A stretch of DNA of 13,301 nucleotides from an uncultured Collinsella sp. GTDB taxonomy: Bacteria > Actinomycetota > Coriobacteriia > Coriobacteriales > Coriobacteriaceae. Positions 6,900-13,296 of the stretch are shown in pieces (positions within the stretch are counted from its first letter, which is position 1; the number at the start of each line of letters is the position of its first letter). The stretch is from positions 1 through 13,301 of the forward strand of contig CATXXF010000049.1 of NCBI GenBank assembly GCA_958403395.1. Reading direction: 5' to 3'. The translations under genes and the position numbers were made by a program. The notes under the pieces are model-generated. The model had not been told where the DNA came from, did no database searches, and saw only the letters and a program-made list of their open reading frames with translations.

Positions 6900-8633
6900 A
6901 TGGCGAACGACAGCAAGACATGGCGGTGCGGAAAGTACGAGCTCAGCTTTGACCGTCCGCGCATCATGGGCGTCCTCAACGTGACGCCTGATTCGTTTAG
7001 CGATGGCGGGGAGCACTTCGACCCCGATGCCGCCATCGAGTACGGCCTGGCGATGCTCGACGCCGGCGCCGACATCATCGACGTGGGCGGCGAGTCCACG
7101 CGCCCTGGTTTTACCCCGGTCAACCCCGACGAGGAGGCTCGCCGCGTGCTGCCCGTGGTGCGCGCGCTGGCCAAGGAGGGCGCCATCGTCTCGATCGACA
7201 CGCGTCATGTGGCGGTTGCCAAGGCGGCCGTGCGCTGCGGCGCCTCGATCGTCAACGACGTGACCGGCTTCACCGATCCCAAGATGGTCGAGTTTGTTAA
7301 GACGAGCACCTGCGGCGTCATCGTGATGCATGCCGGCGAGATCGCCGCGCCCGCACGCACACATGCAACGGTGCAGCTCGATACCTCGGCAGCGGCGTTT
7401 GTTGCCGAGAAGGCGCGCGAGGCGGCTGCCGAGGCCGCGCGTGAGGCCGAGAAGCCGGCTCGCCGCCGTCGCGGCAAGTTGCTGGGCGAGCCTAAGCCGG
7501 AGGCCAAGCTTCCGGGCGGCGTGGTGCAGCCCTCGTTGCCGTTTGGCGAATCGGAGTCTGCGCCCGAGTCCGAGCCAGAGACGCCGGCTGCTGAACAGAC
7601 CGCTCCTGCCGCCGAGACTGCAGAGCCCGAGACCGCGCCCGCAGCCACCGAGGCCGCATCGGAGTCCAATGACCGCCTGGCCGCCATGATGCGCCGCAGC
7701 GCCCGCCGCGAGGAAGCCTACGTGCCCACCTCGCAGCTCCGCCGCTTCACCCTGCCCGATTCGGCGCCCATCATGCGCCGCGTCATGGGCTTTCTGTCCG
7801 ACCAGGCCCGCACGCTCATCCATGCCGGCGTGTCGCGCGACCGCATCTGCATCGATCCTGGCCCGGGCTTTGGTAAGTCGGCTAACGAGGACATCGTCAT
7901 CCAGCGCGAGACCGCCAAGATGGCGTCACTGGGCTATCCGCTCATGTGCGCCGTGTCGCGCAAGCGCTTTGTGGGCGCCGTCTCGGGCGTGACCGAGGCC
8001 GCCGAGCGCGATGCCGCTACGTTTGGCGTGTGCCTGGGCGCCATCCAGGCCGGTGCCAACATCGTGCGCGTGCACGACGCCGCGGGTTTTGCGCAGTTCC
8101 TAAACGGCTACTGGGCGGTTGCCAAGCAACAGCCGCGCCGCGCGTTTGTGGCCGTGGGCTCCAACCTGGGGCATCGCTGCGACAACATCCGCGCCGCACG
8201 CGAGATGATCGCCGAGATTCCACTCACCTGCGTGTCTAACTCCTCCAAGATTTACGAGAGCGAGCCTGCCTACGAGACGCGCCAGGACGCGTTTGCCAAC
8301 GCCGTCATCGAGATCAAGACCGAGCTGGCGCCGTTGGTGCTGCTCGACGAGCTCATGAAGATCGAGGCTGAGCTGGGCCGCGACCGTTCCAAAAAGGCCA
8401 AGGCCAACGGCCCGCGCACCATCGACCTGGACCTGCTGTGGATGGACGGCGAGACCCACGGCGGCAAAAAGCTGCGCCTGCCGCATCCGCTCATTGGCGA
8501 GCGCGACTTTGTGCTGGTGCCGCTCGAGGACCTGATGCACGACCCGGCGCGGTTCTTCCGCTACAACGGCGTCGAGGTCAAGGAGCCCGAGGATCGCGTG
8601 GGCCATATCGTGGGCGAATTGGGGCGTATGTAG
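6900..8633 (+). CDS. Fused dihydropteroate synthase / HPPK (FolP-FolK)
   Basis: The 577-residue protein fuses two folate enzymes. FolK pyrophosphorylates 6-hydroxymethyl-dihydropterin, and FolP joins the product to p-aminobenzoate to give dihydropteroate. The FolP part has GVLNVTPDSFSDGG (24-37), GGESTRPG (63-70), VIVMH (to His144), IDPGPGFGK (318-326), SRKRF (353-357) and VRVHD (389-393). The FolK part starts near 414 with FVAVGSNLG and has GPRTIDLDLLW, whose Asp509 and Asp511 are the magnesium ligands. Residues of about 148-280 are an Ala/Glu/Pro-rich, low-complexity insertion within the FolP barrel, with a basic RRRRGK patch. The start at 6900 fits AGGAGG at 6888-6893; ATG 6894 would add two residues. 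No folB domain lies between the two parts, unlike FolP-FolB-FolK clusters elsewhere. The stop abuts the next gene. Confidence 0.95.
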   Translation: MANDSKTWRCGKYELSFDRPRIMGVLNVTPDSFSDGGEHFDPDAAIEYGLAMLDAGADIIDVGGESTRPGFTPVNPDEEARRVLPVVRALAKEGAIVSIDTRHVAVAKAAVRCGASIVNDVTGFTDPKMVEFVKTSTCGVIVMHAGEIAAPARTHATVQLDTSAAAFVAEKAREAAAEAAREAEKPARRRRGKLLGEPKPEAKLPGGVVQPSLPFGESESAPESEPETPAAEQTAPAAETAEPETAPAATEAASESNDRLAAMMRRSARREEAYVPTSQLRRFTLPDSAPIMRRVMGFLSDQARTLIHAGVSRDRICIDPGPGFGKSANEDIVIQRETAKMASLGYPLMCAVSRKRFVGAVSGVTEAAERDAATFGVCLGAIQAGANIVRVHDAAGFAQFLNGYWAVAKQQPRRAFVAVGSNLGHRCDNIRAAREMIAEIPLTCVSNSSKIYESEPAYETRQDAFANAVIEIKTELAPLVLLDELMKIEAELGRDRSKKAKANGPRTIDLDLLWMDGETHGGKKLRLPHPLIGERDFVLVPLEDLMHDPARFFRYNGVEVKEPEDRVGHIVGELGRM

Positions 8634-9335
8634 ATGATCGAGATGAATGCTGTTGCCGCCGGCACCGAGCTCGACGCGGCGCGTGACGCGGGCCGCGAGG
8701 GCGTGTCCGCGGGCTGGTGCGCGTGGAGCGCGGGCGATGCTTCGCTGACGTTTTCGCTGGTCGTGCGCCCCGATGTGAACATGCATGCCTTCCACGGCCT
8801 GCCGTTTGTGGCCGCGATGGGCATGATGGACGCGCTCGTGGGCACGGCTTCGACGCCGGGGTTGGGCCTTGCCGGTAAGGTGGGTATCCAGTGGCCGAGC
8901 GATATCGTGTGCGGTGCGCCTGCGTTTGAGACGTCGCTCGCGCGTGTTGCCGTGAACGGCGGTGCCGGTGCTGCGGGCATGTTTGCCGCGGTGACGGTTG
9001 ATATTGAGCATTCGGCGTTGAGCGAGCTTGGTGTGGACGTAGCTGACGAAGCGCTGGTCGAGACGCTGGCCGCCGCCGTGCTGGCCCGCGTGGACGCCTG
9101 GGCGGTTGTTGCCAACACGCCGCAAGGCGCCGCAGGGCCGCTGGCTCCCGTGCTGGGCGAGTACTTCGACATGGTGCCGCTGCTGGGCCGCCAAGTTGCG
9201 GCGGTGTCGCCCAACGGTTTGCCGCTTGCGGTCGGTGTGTTTGCGGGTCTGGACATCTGGGGTCGCGCGACCATCAAGACCGATGCCGGCGAGCAGGAGT
9301 TTCCGCCCGAGGCCGTGCGCATTCGCGGACTGTAA
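8634..9335 (+). CDS. Biotin/lipoate protein ligase-like protein, probably catalytically degenerate
   Basis: The 233-residue protein resembles the catalytic and C-terminal domains of biotin protein ligase (BirA) without the DNA-binding domain. LTFSLVVRP (38-46) corresponds to the family's L-x-x-S-L-L-L-R-P, VGIQWPSD (83-90) to the KWPND motif, and LLGRQVAAV with the last 40 residues to the SH3-like C-terminal domain. However, the GRGRxGR biotinyl-AMP loop that should precede LTFSL is missing. The usual G-R-K-x-x-G-I motif after WPND is replaced by a sequence without lysine. The similarity is judged by eye. It may be a paralogue with a non-catalytic or altered role, or a fast-evolving ligase. 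The gene starts directly after the folK stop, with GGGGCG just upstream, so co-translation with folate synthesis is likely. Confidence 0.5.
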   Translation: MIEMNAVAAGTELDAARDAGREGVSAGWCAWSAGDASLTFSLVVRPDVNMHAFHGLPFVAAMGMMDALVGTASTPGLGLAGKVGIQWPSDIVCGAPAFETSLARVAVNGGAGAAGMFAAVTVDIEHSALSELGVDVADEALVETLAAAVLARVDAWAVVANTPQGAAGPLAPVLGEYFDMVPLLGRQVAAVSPNGLPLAVGVFAGLDIWGRATIKTDAGEQEFPPEAVRIRGL

Positions 9336-9369
9336 CGCGAGGCGCCCGCGCTCAAAGATAACGATGACA

Positions 9370-9407
9370 GCGAAGCCCTCCTCGACCTGCACCGGGGAGG
9401 GCTTCGC
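9370..9407 (+). terminator. Terminator-like hairpin after the biotin-ligase-like gene
   Basis: GCGAAGCCCTCC (9370-9381) pairs perfectly with GGAGGGCTTCGC (9396-9407) around a 14-nt loop. It lies 34 nt after the stop codon at 9335. No U-tract follows, so termination may need help or be inefficient, but the stem strength and position fit a 3' end. Confidence 0.6.
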
Positions 9408-9433
9408 CTATCTGGGGAATGGGTTGCCAGTGC

Positions 9434-9476
9434 CCTATTCCTCAAAATTGAAAAAATTTCGTTTTTGAGGAATAGG
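9434..9476. repeat. 14-bp perfect inverted repeat with AT-rich loop between convergent genes
   Basis: CCTATTCCTCAAAA (9434-9447) and its exact reverse complement (9463-9476) enclose a 15-nt loop, TTGAAAAAATTTCGT. The element is strikingly AT-rich against its surroundings. It lies in the gap between the convergent biotin-ligase-like gene and coaX. Like the palindrome at 4994-5056 it includes GGAATAG on one strand, although the two are not the same sequence. It is probably a dispersed palindromic repeat with possible transcript-end function. Confidence 0.75.
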
Positions 9477-9525
9477 ACCGATGCGTTGCCTAGTTCGCCG
9501 CTCGCGCTTGACTTAAGCCCCTGCT

Positions 9526-10299
9526 CTATCCCAGCTCCTGCATGCGGCGGTAGATTTCGCAGATGCCCTTGATGGTGAGTTGTCCGTCGACCACGTCGAA
9601 GGCATCGGTCGAATCGGCGACGATGCCGGCGAGACCGCCCGTGGCGATAACGATGGCATCGTCGCGGCCCAGCTCGCGCTTCATGCGCGCGACCAGGCCC
9701 TCGGCCATGGCAGCGGCGCCCATCACGGCGCCGACCTTGATGCATTCCTCGGTGTCGCGGCCGATGGCGTGCTCGGGCGCCTCGAGCGGCACGCTGGCGA
9801 GCTTGGCGGCACGGGCGGCAAGCGCGTCCATGGAGATGCGAATGCCCGGCGCGATCGCTCCGCCAATGTAATAACCGTCCTCATCGATGACGTCGATATT
9901 GGTCGCGGTGCCAAAGTCCACCACGATTGCCGGCGCGCCGTAGAAAGTTTCGGCCGCAACGGCGTTAGCGACGCGATCGGCGCCTACGGCTTGGGGACGC
10001 GCCGCGCGCAGCTTGGTCACCGCGGCCGTCTGCGGCCCGATGACGATGGCGTCCGCGGCAATGCGGTCGGCCACGGCGTGCCATTCGCGCGAGAGCTGCG
10101 GCACCACGCCGGCAAAGGCGATCGCGTCGACCGCGTCGAGCGAAAGGCCGTACATCTTAAAGAAACCCATCAGGCGCACATGGATCTCGTCGGCGGTATA
10201 GGAGCGGTCGGTGGGCATGCGCCACGACTGCACCAGCTCGTCTCCGTCAAACAGGCCCATGGCCGTCTGCGTGTTTCCCATATCGATAGCGAGCAGCAT
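9526..10299 (-). CDS. coaX: Type III pantothenate kinase
   Basis: The 257-residue protein is the standard CoaX length. It phosphorylates pantothenate with ATP, the first committed step of CoA synthesis, and belongs to the ASKHA fold. MLLAIDMGNTQTAMGLF opens the protein, with Asp6 and the GNT-x-T phosphate loop. GADRVANAVAA (from Gly106) carries the pantothenate-binding GADR, and DFGTATNIDVI (from Asp128) is the second phosphate motif, with Asn where Thr is common. YYIGGAIAPGI and ATGGLA follow. ATG 10299 is chosen because GGGAG is at 10305-10309 and the family motif begins at once; ATG 10320 would add seven residues. The frame is open much further upstream, across the tRNA, which is not coding. 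The gene is convergent with folP-folK. Confidence 0.95.
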   Translation of the reverse strand: MLLAIDMGNTQTAMGLFDGDELVQSWRMPTDRSYTADEIHVRLMGFFKMYGLSLDAVDAIAFAGVVPQLSREWHAVADRIAADAIVIGPQTAAVTKLRAARPQAVGADRVANAVAAETFYGAPAIVVDFGTATNIDVIDEDGYYIGGAIAPGIRISMDALAARAAKLASVPLEAPEHAIGRDTEECIKVGAVMGAAAMAEGLVARMKRELGRDDAIVIATGGLAGIVADSTDAFDVVDGQLTIKGICEIYRRMQELG

Positions 10300-10335
10300 G
10301 TCTACTCCCAGTGTTGGCATAAAAGGACGCGCACC

Positions 10336-10341
10336 ATTGTA
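10336..10341 (-). promoter_or_regulatory. Candidate -10 box of coaX
   Basis: The minus strand reads TACAAT here, within TATACAAT, 37 nt upstream of the coaX ATG. No convincing -35 box is visible at 16-18 nt spacing. Confidence 0.35.
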
Positions 10342-10435
10342 TACGCGCCGCCGACGGCACTCGGCTGCGATTCGTTTACGGTGATAGGGGCTGAGGGGTT
10401 TAAATATGAAGGAATTATGCTCCACGAGTTTTTCC

Positions 10436-10464
10436 TTGCCGTTTACCGAACTCCCGCGTAATAT
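10436..10464 (+). promoter_or_regulatory. Promoter of tRNA-fMet
   Basis: TTGCCG (10436-10441) and TAATAT (10459-10464) are separated by the optimal 17 nt. Transcription would start near 10471, about 25 nt before the mature tRNA. It is one of the best promoter matches in the window. Confidence 0.65.
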
Positions 10465-10495
10465 TCTTTCTTGCGCACATGAGGCGCCCAGACAT

Positions 10496-10572
10496 TGCGG
10501 GGTGGAGCAGTCTGGTAGCTCGCCGGGCTCATAACCCGGAGGTCGTAGGTTCAAATCCTGCCCCCGCGACCA
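10496..10572 (+). tRNA. Initiator tRNA-fMet (anticodon CAT)
   Basis: The 77-nt sequence folds as a full cloverleaf with encoded CCA (10570-10572). The D stem is GAGC/GCTC. The anticodon stem CCGGG/CCCGG holds the loop CTCATAA. The T stem is GTAGG/CCTGC around TTCAAAT. Initiator hallmarks are visible: three consecutive G-C pairs next to the anticodon loop, an A11-U24 pair in the D stem, and no Watson-Crick pair at 1-72. That position is U1 opposite G72, whereas the E. coli initiator has a C1/A72 mismatch. It has its own promoter and terminator, so it is probably a single-gene transcript. Confidence 0.96.
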
Positions 10573-10581
10573 AGAACTTGC

Positions 10582-10611
10582 AGCTCGTCGGCCTAGCCGG
10601 CGAGCTTTTTT
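10582..10611 (+). terminator. Rho-independent terminator of tRNA-fMet
   Basis: AGCTCGTCGGC (10582-10592) pairs with GCCGGCGAGCT (10596-10606), giving 11 pairs with one G-U and a three-base loop. A T run follows directly. It begins 10 nt after the tRNA CCA end. Confidence 0.92.
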
Positions 10612-10660
10612 GTTATTCCGGGACCGTGTTTTCGGTCCAATTCTCGGCCTCTCAAACAAA

Positions 10661-10959
10661 ATCTCAATCTGTAACAGATGGGCCCGATTTGGGCGGCTAG
10701 GTGTTACAGATCGAGATATACCGGTGGGTTGGGTCGTGTTTGTCTAAATCTGTAACACGAGGGACGGATTTTGCCGAGTTGTTGTTACAGATTGAGATTT
10801 TCTAGCAGGCGGGTTTGGTTTGTCTCGATCTGTAACAGGTAGGGGTCAAAAGTGGGCCTAGCTGTTACAGATTGAGATTGTTGAGGTTGGGTCGAGGGGA
10901 ATATCTCGATCTGTAACAGTAAGACCCGGTTTTGCCGAGTTGTTGTTACAGATTGAGAC
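10661..10959. repeat. Array of four regularly spaced 57-nt palindromes (eight alternating 16-nt repeats)
   Basis: Four units occupy 10661-10717, 10742-10798, 10822-10878 and 10903-10959. Each has a 16-nt left arm near (A/G)TCTCGATCTGTAACA, a loop of exactly 25 nt, and a right arm near TGTTACAGATTGAGAT. The core ATCTGTAACA is identical in all eight arms; arm changes lie at positions 1, 5 and 6, several of them giving G-U pairs. Units are separated by G/T-rich gaps of 24, 23 and 24 nt, so starts repeat every 80-81 nt. Loops 2 and 4 share TTTTGCCGAGTTGT. The array lies in the gene-less stretch 10612-11100, between the tRNA terminator and the oxidoreductase gene. Alternating orientation, related loops and no cas genes in the window argue against CRISPR. 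It could be a REP/BIME-like cluster, a series of RNA hairpins or a protein-binding array. Confidence 0.92.
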
Positions 10960-11018
10960 AAACCGACGGGCCGCCACGCCCCATCCACCTGCTGCCACCT
11001 GATATTCGCCGATTTCCG

Positions 11019-11048
11019 TTGTGCTGCTGTATTCCCATGCCATATCCT
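11019..11048 (+). promoter_or_regulatory. Candidate promoter for the flavin oxidoreductase gene
   Basis: TTGTGC (11019-11024) and TATCCT (11043-11048) are spaced by 18 nt, just after the palindrome array and about 55 nt before the start codon. The match is moderate. The rest of 10960-11100 shows no other clear element. Confidence 0.35.
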
Positions 11049-11100
11049 CTAGACAACTACGCGGCACCATCGCCGCCGCGCCTACAAGAGAGGAATGTCC

Positions 11101-13131
11101 ATGACCGTACCTGCATCCAAGCTGCTCCAGCCCATTACGGTTGGCCCCCTTGAGCTCAAGAACCGCATTATGTTCCCGCCGCTGACCACCGGCTACGAGG
11201 AGCGTGACGGTTCCATTGGCGATCGCAGCCTGGCTTTTTACGAGCGCCTGGCCCGTGGCGGCGTGAGCTACATCGTCATCGGCGACGTCGCTCCCGTCAT
11301 GACCGCAAGCCCCACGCCCAAGCTGGCAACCGACGCCCAGATCCCCACGTTTAAGGCGCTGGCCGACACCGTTCACAAGCACGGTGCCAAGGTCGCGCTG
11401 CAGCTGTTCCACCCCGAGTACGACGTGCCCGGTGTCGGCCGCATGGTCATGGGCTCCATGGCTGCCGCCAAGGCCGCGCAGGAGGCCAAGGCCGCCGGCG
11501 ACGAGGAGATCTTTGCCGCCAAAATGGCCGAGTCCAACGAGATCCGCAAGCGGGCCTACGCCAAGCTGCACCACGACATGCAGCACTTTGTGAACGAGGC
11601 GAGCGTGGAGCAGCTCACCCAGATCAAGGAGGCCATCGCCGCCTCTGCCGCCCGCGCGCAGCAGGCCGGCATCGACGCCATCGAGGTCCACGGCGACCGT
11701 CTGGTGGGTTCGCTGTGCTCGGCAATCCTCAACAAGCGCACCGACGAGTACGGTGGTTCGTTCGAGAACCGCGTTCGCTATGCGCTCGAGGTCGTCGCTG
11801 CCATTAAGGAAGCCGCGCCGCAGCTGATGGTGGAGTACAAGCTCCCCGTGATCATGGAGAACCCCGACGGCACGCCGCGCGGCAAGGGCGGCCTGCAGCC
11901 TGACGAGGCCTGCGAGTTCGCCAAGCTGCTCGAGGGCGCGGGCATCGACATGATCCAGGTTGCACAGGCCAACCACACCGGCAACATGGGCGACACCATT
12001 CCGCCCATGGGCGCCATGCCCTACAACTGGACGCTGCCCGTGGCCGAGCGCGTCAAGGCCCTGGTCTCCGTGCCGGTGGCAACCGTGGGCCGCGTGGTCT
12101 CGGTCGAGGCCGGCGAGAAGATCCTGGAGGATGGCTCGGCCGACATCGTCGCCTATGGCCGCTCGCTCATGTGCGACCCCGACATTGCGCTGAAGGCCGC
12201 CACGGGCGAGCCCATCCGCGAGTGCCTCAACTGCAACAAGGGCTGCGTCGACGCGATTCAAAACCGCAAGTACATCTCGTGCGTGCTCAATGCCGAGAAC
12301 GGCGACGAGGCGACCATCGCCATTAAGCCGGGCGAGGGCGACAAGAAGATCGCCGTGGTGGGCGGCGGTATTGCCGGCCTGGAGGCCGCGCGCGTGGCGG
12401 CCAAGCGCGGTTACGACGTGACCGTCTACGAGGCGAGCGACCATCTGGGCGGCCAGATTGTGCTGGCGGCTGCGCCTCCGCGCAAGGACGAGATCATGCG
12501 CTCGGTCGAGTACTACGAGAAGATTCTGCCTGGCCTTGGCGTGAAGGTTGAGCTCAACCATGCCGCTACCGCTGAGGACCTCAACGCCGCCGACGCCGCG
12601 ATTGTGGCTGTGGGCGCGCACGACGTGGTCATCCCCGTTCCGGGTGCCGACTCGGAGAAGGTCGTCTCGAGCTGGGACGTGCTGGCCGGCAAGGTGGAGC
12701 TCAGCGGCCGCGTCGCTGTCATTGGCGGTGGCCTGGTGGGCACCGAGACTGCCGAGTACCTGCTGCAGCACGGCTGCGAGGTGGCGATCGTCGAGATGCT
12801 CGACAAGATTGCCGCAGGCGAGTCCGAGACCATTCTGCCGCTGATTATGAGCGACTTTGCAGAGCACAACGTGGAGCAGCACGTGAAGACCCGTCTGACC
12901 GCCATTACCGACGAGGGCATGGAGGCTGTCTGCACCACCGAGGACGGCGCCGAGGAGCCGGTGAAGATCGCCTGCGATTACGTGGTGATGGCCGTGGGTT
13001 CCAAGGCCAACGCGTTTGACCTGGACGGCGTGACGGTGCCCGTGACCTGCGTGGGCGACTGCTCGGGCGAGCGCACCGCCGACATTGCGAGTGCCATTCG
13101 CACGGCGTATCACGCGGCCAACGAGCTGTAG
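11101..13131 (+). CDS. NADH:flavin oxidoreductase / Fe-S flavoenzyme of the FadH-BaiCD-enoate reductase family
   Basis: The 676-residue protein has the three-part build of 2,4-dienoyl-CoA reductase-like enzymes. These reduce carbon-carbon double bonds of enoates, dienoyl-CoAs or steroid-like substrates using NAD(P)H through FAD, a 4Fe-4S cluster and FMN. An N-terminal FMN barrel (LKNRIMFPPLTTGY; NKRTDEYGG; AYGRSLMCDP) leads to the cluster cysteines C375, C378, C382 and C394 (CLNC-x3-C-x11-C). FAD- and NAD(P)H-binding domains follow, with GGGIAG (421-426) and GGGLVG (542-547). The barrel motif around residues 196-203 is EVHGDRLVG, so the Tyr used by FadH seems absent. An Ala/Lys-rich helical stretch lies near 118-165. 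ATG 11101 is favoured because AGAGGA is six nt upstream; ATG 11095 is in frame. The substrate cannot be assigned. A terminator follows. Confidence 0.9.
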   Translation: MTVPASKLLQPITVGPLELKNRIMFPPLTTGYEERDGSIGDRSLAFYERLARGGVSYIVIGDVAPVMTASPTPKLATDAQIPTFKALADTVHKHGAKVALQLFHPEYDVPGVGRMVMGSMAAAKAAQEAKAAGDEEIFAAKMAESNEIRKRAYAKLHHDMQHFVNEASVEQLTQIKEAIAASAARAQQAGIDAIEVHGDRLVGSLCSAILNKRTDEYGGSFENRVRYALEVVAAIKEAAPQLMVEYKLPVIMENPDGTPRGKGGLQPDEACEFAKLLEGAGIDMIQVAQANHTGNMGDTIPPMGAMPYNWTLPVAERVKALVSVPVATVGRVVSVEAGEKILEDGSADIVAYGRSLMCDPDIALKAATGEPIRECLNCNKGCVDAIQNRKYISCVLNAENGDEATIAIKPGEGDKKIAVVGGGIAGLEAARVAAKRGYDVTVYEASDHLGGQIVLAAAPPRKDEIMRSVEYYEKILPGLGVKVELNHAATAEDLNAADAAIVAVGAHDVVIPVPGADSEKVVSSWDVLAGKVELSGRVAVIGGGLVGTETAEYLLQHGCEVAIVEMLDKIAAGESETILPLIMSDFAEHNVEQHVKTRLTAITDEGMEAVCTTEDGAEEPVKIACDYVVMAVGSKANAFDLDGVTVPVTCVGDCSGERTADIASAIRTAYHAANEL

Positions 13132-13205
13132 TTGAACATCGCGGCCAGGCGGGGCGGCAGCACGGACCTGCCTCGCCCGACTGCGTCCCATCGGGTGTCA
13201 ACCGG

Positions 13206-13242
13206 GGCGGGGTCTGCAAGCGCAGCAGGTCCCGTCCTTTTT
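13206..13242 (+). terminator. Rho-independent terminator of the oxidoreductase gene
   Basis: A GC-rich stem (GGCGGGGTCTGC from 13206, pairing with GCAGGTCCCGTCC to 13237, with G-U pairs and a bulge) is followed by TTTTTG (T run 13238-13242). GGACCTGC at 13168 onwards could pair with the same right arm in an alternative longer fold. Either way it lies about 75 nt after the stop codon. Confidence 0.75.
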
Positions 13243-13264
13243 GTTTGGCTCTGTTAGACCAGAA

Positions 13265-13296
13265 TTGACATATAGGTGATGCCACCGTGGTATAAT
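13265..13296 (+). promoter_or_regulatory. Consensus promoter at the right edge, 20-nt spacer
   Basis: A perfect TTGACA (13265-13270) and a perfect TATAAT (13291-13296) are separated by 20 nt, three more than optimal. TGG before TATAAT provides an extended -10, which may lessen the need for the -35. The spacer contains dyads GGTG-ATGC-CACC (13275-13286) and CCAC-C-GTGG (13282-13290), possible operator sequence. The controlled gene lies beyond the window. Confidence 0.65.

Noticed and set aside
8100..9745. Minus-strand open frames (430 and 394 codons) across folK and the biotin-ligase-like gene
   Set aside because: They are low-complexity antisense frames crossing gene boundaries and the palindromic repeats.
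10408..10536. Short plus-strand frame starting ATGAAGGAATTATGC before the tRNA
   Set aside because: It runs through the tRNA promoter and into the tRNA, so it is not a plausible gene.
10479..10700. 73-codon frame across tRNA-fMet and its terminator
   Set aside because: The segment is fully explained by the tRNA and terminator.
10661..10959. CRISPR array
   Set aside because: Repeats alternate in orientation, the loops resemble one another, the repeat unit is only 16 nt, and no cas gene is present in the window.
10858..13191. 777-codon minus-strand frame opposite the flavin oxidoreductase
   Set aside because: It is a repetitive His/Val/Gly/Leu-rich shadow of a GC-rich gene whose plus-strand product has clear cofactor motifs.
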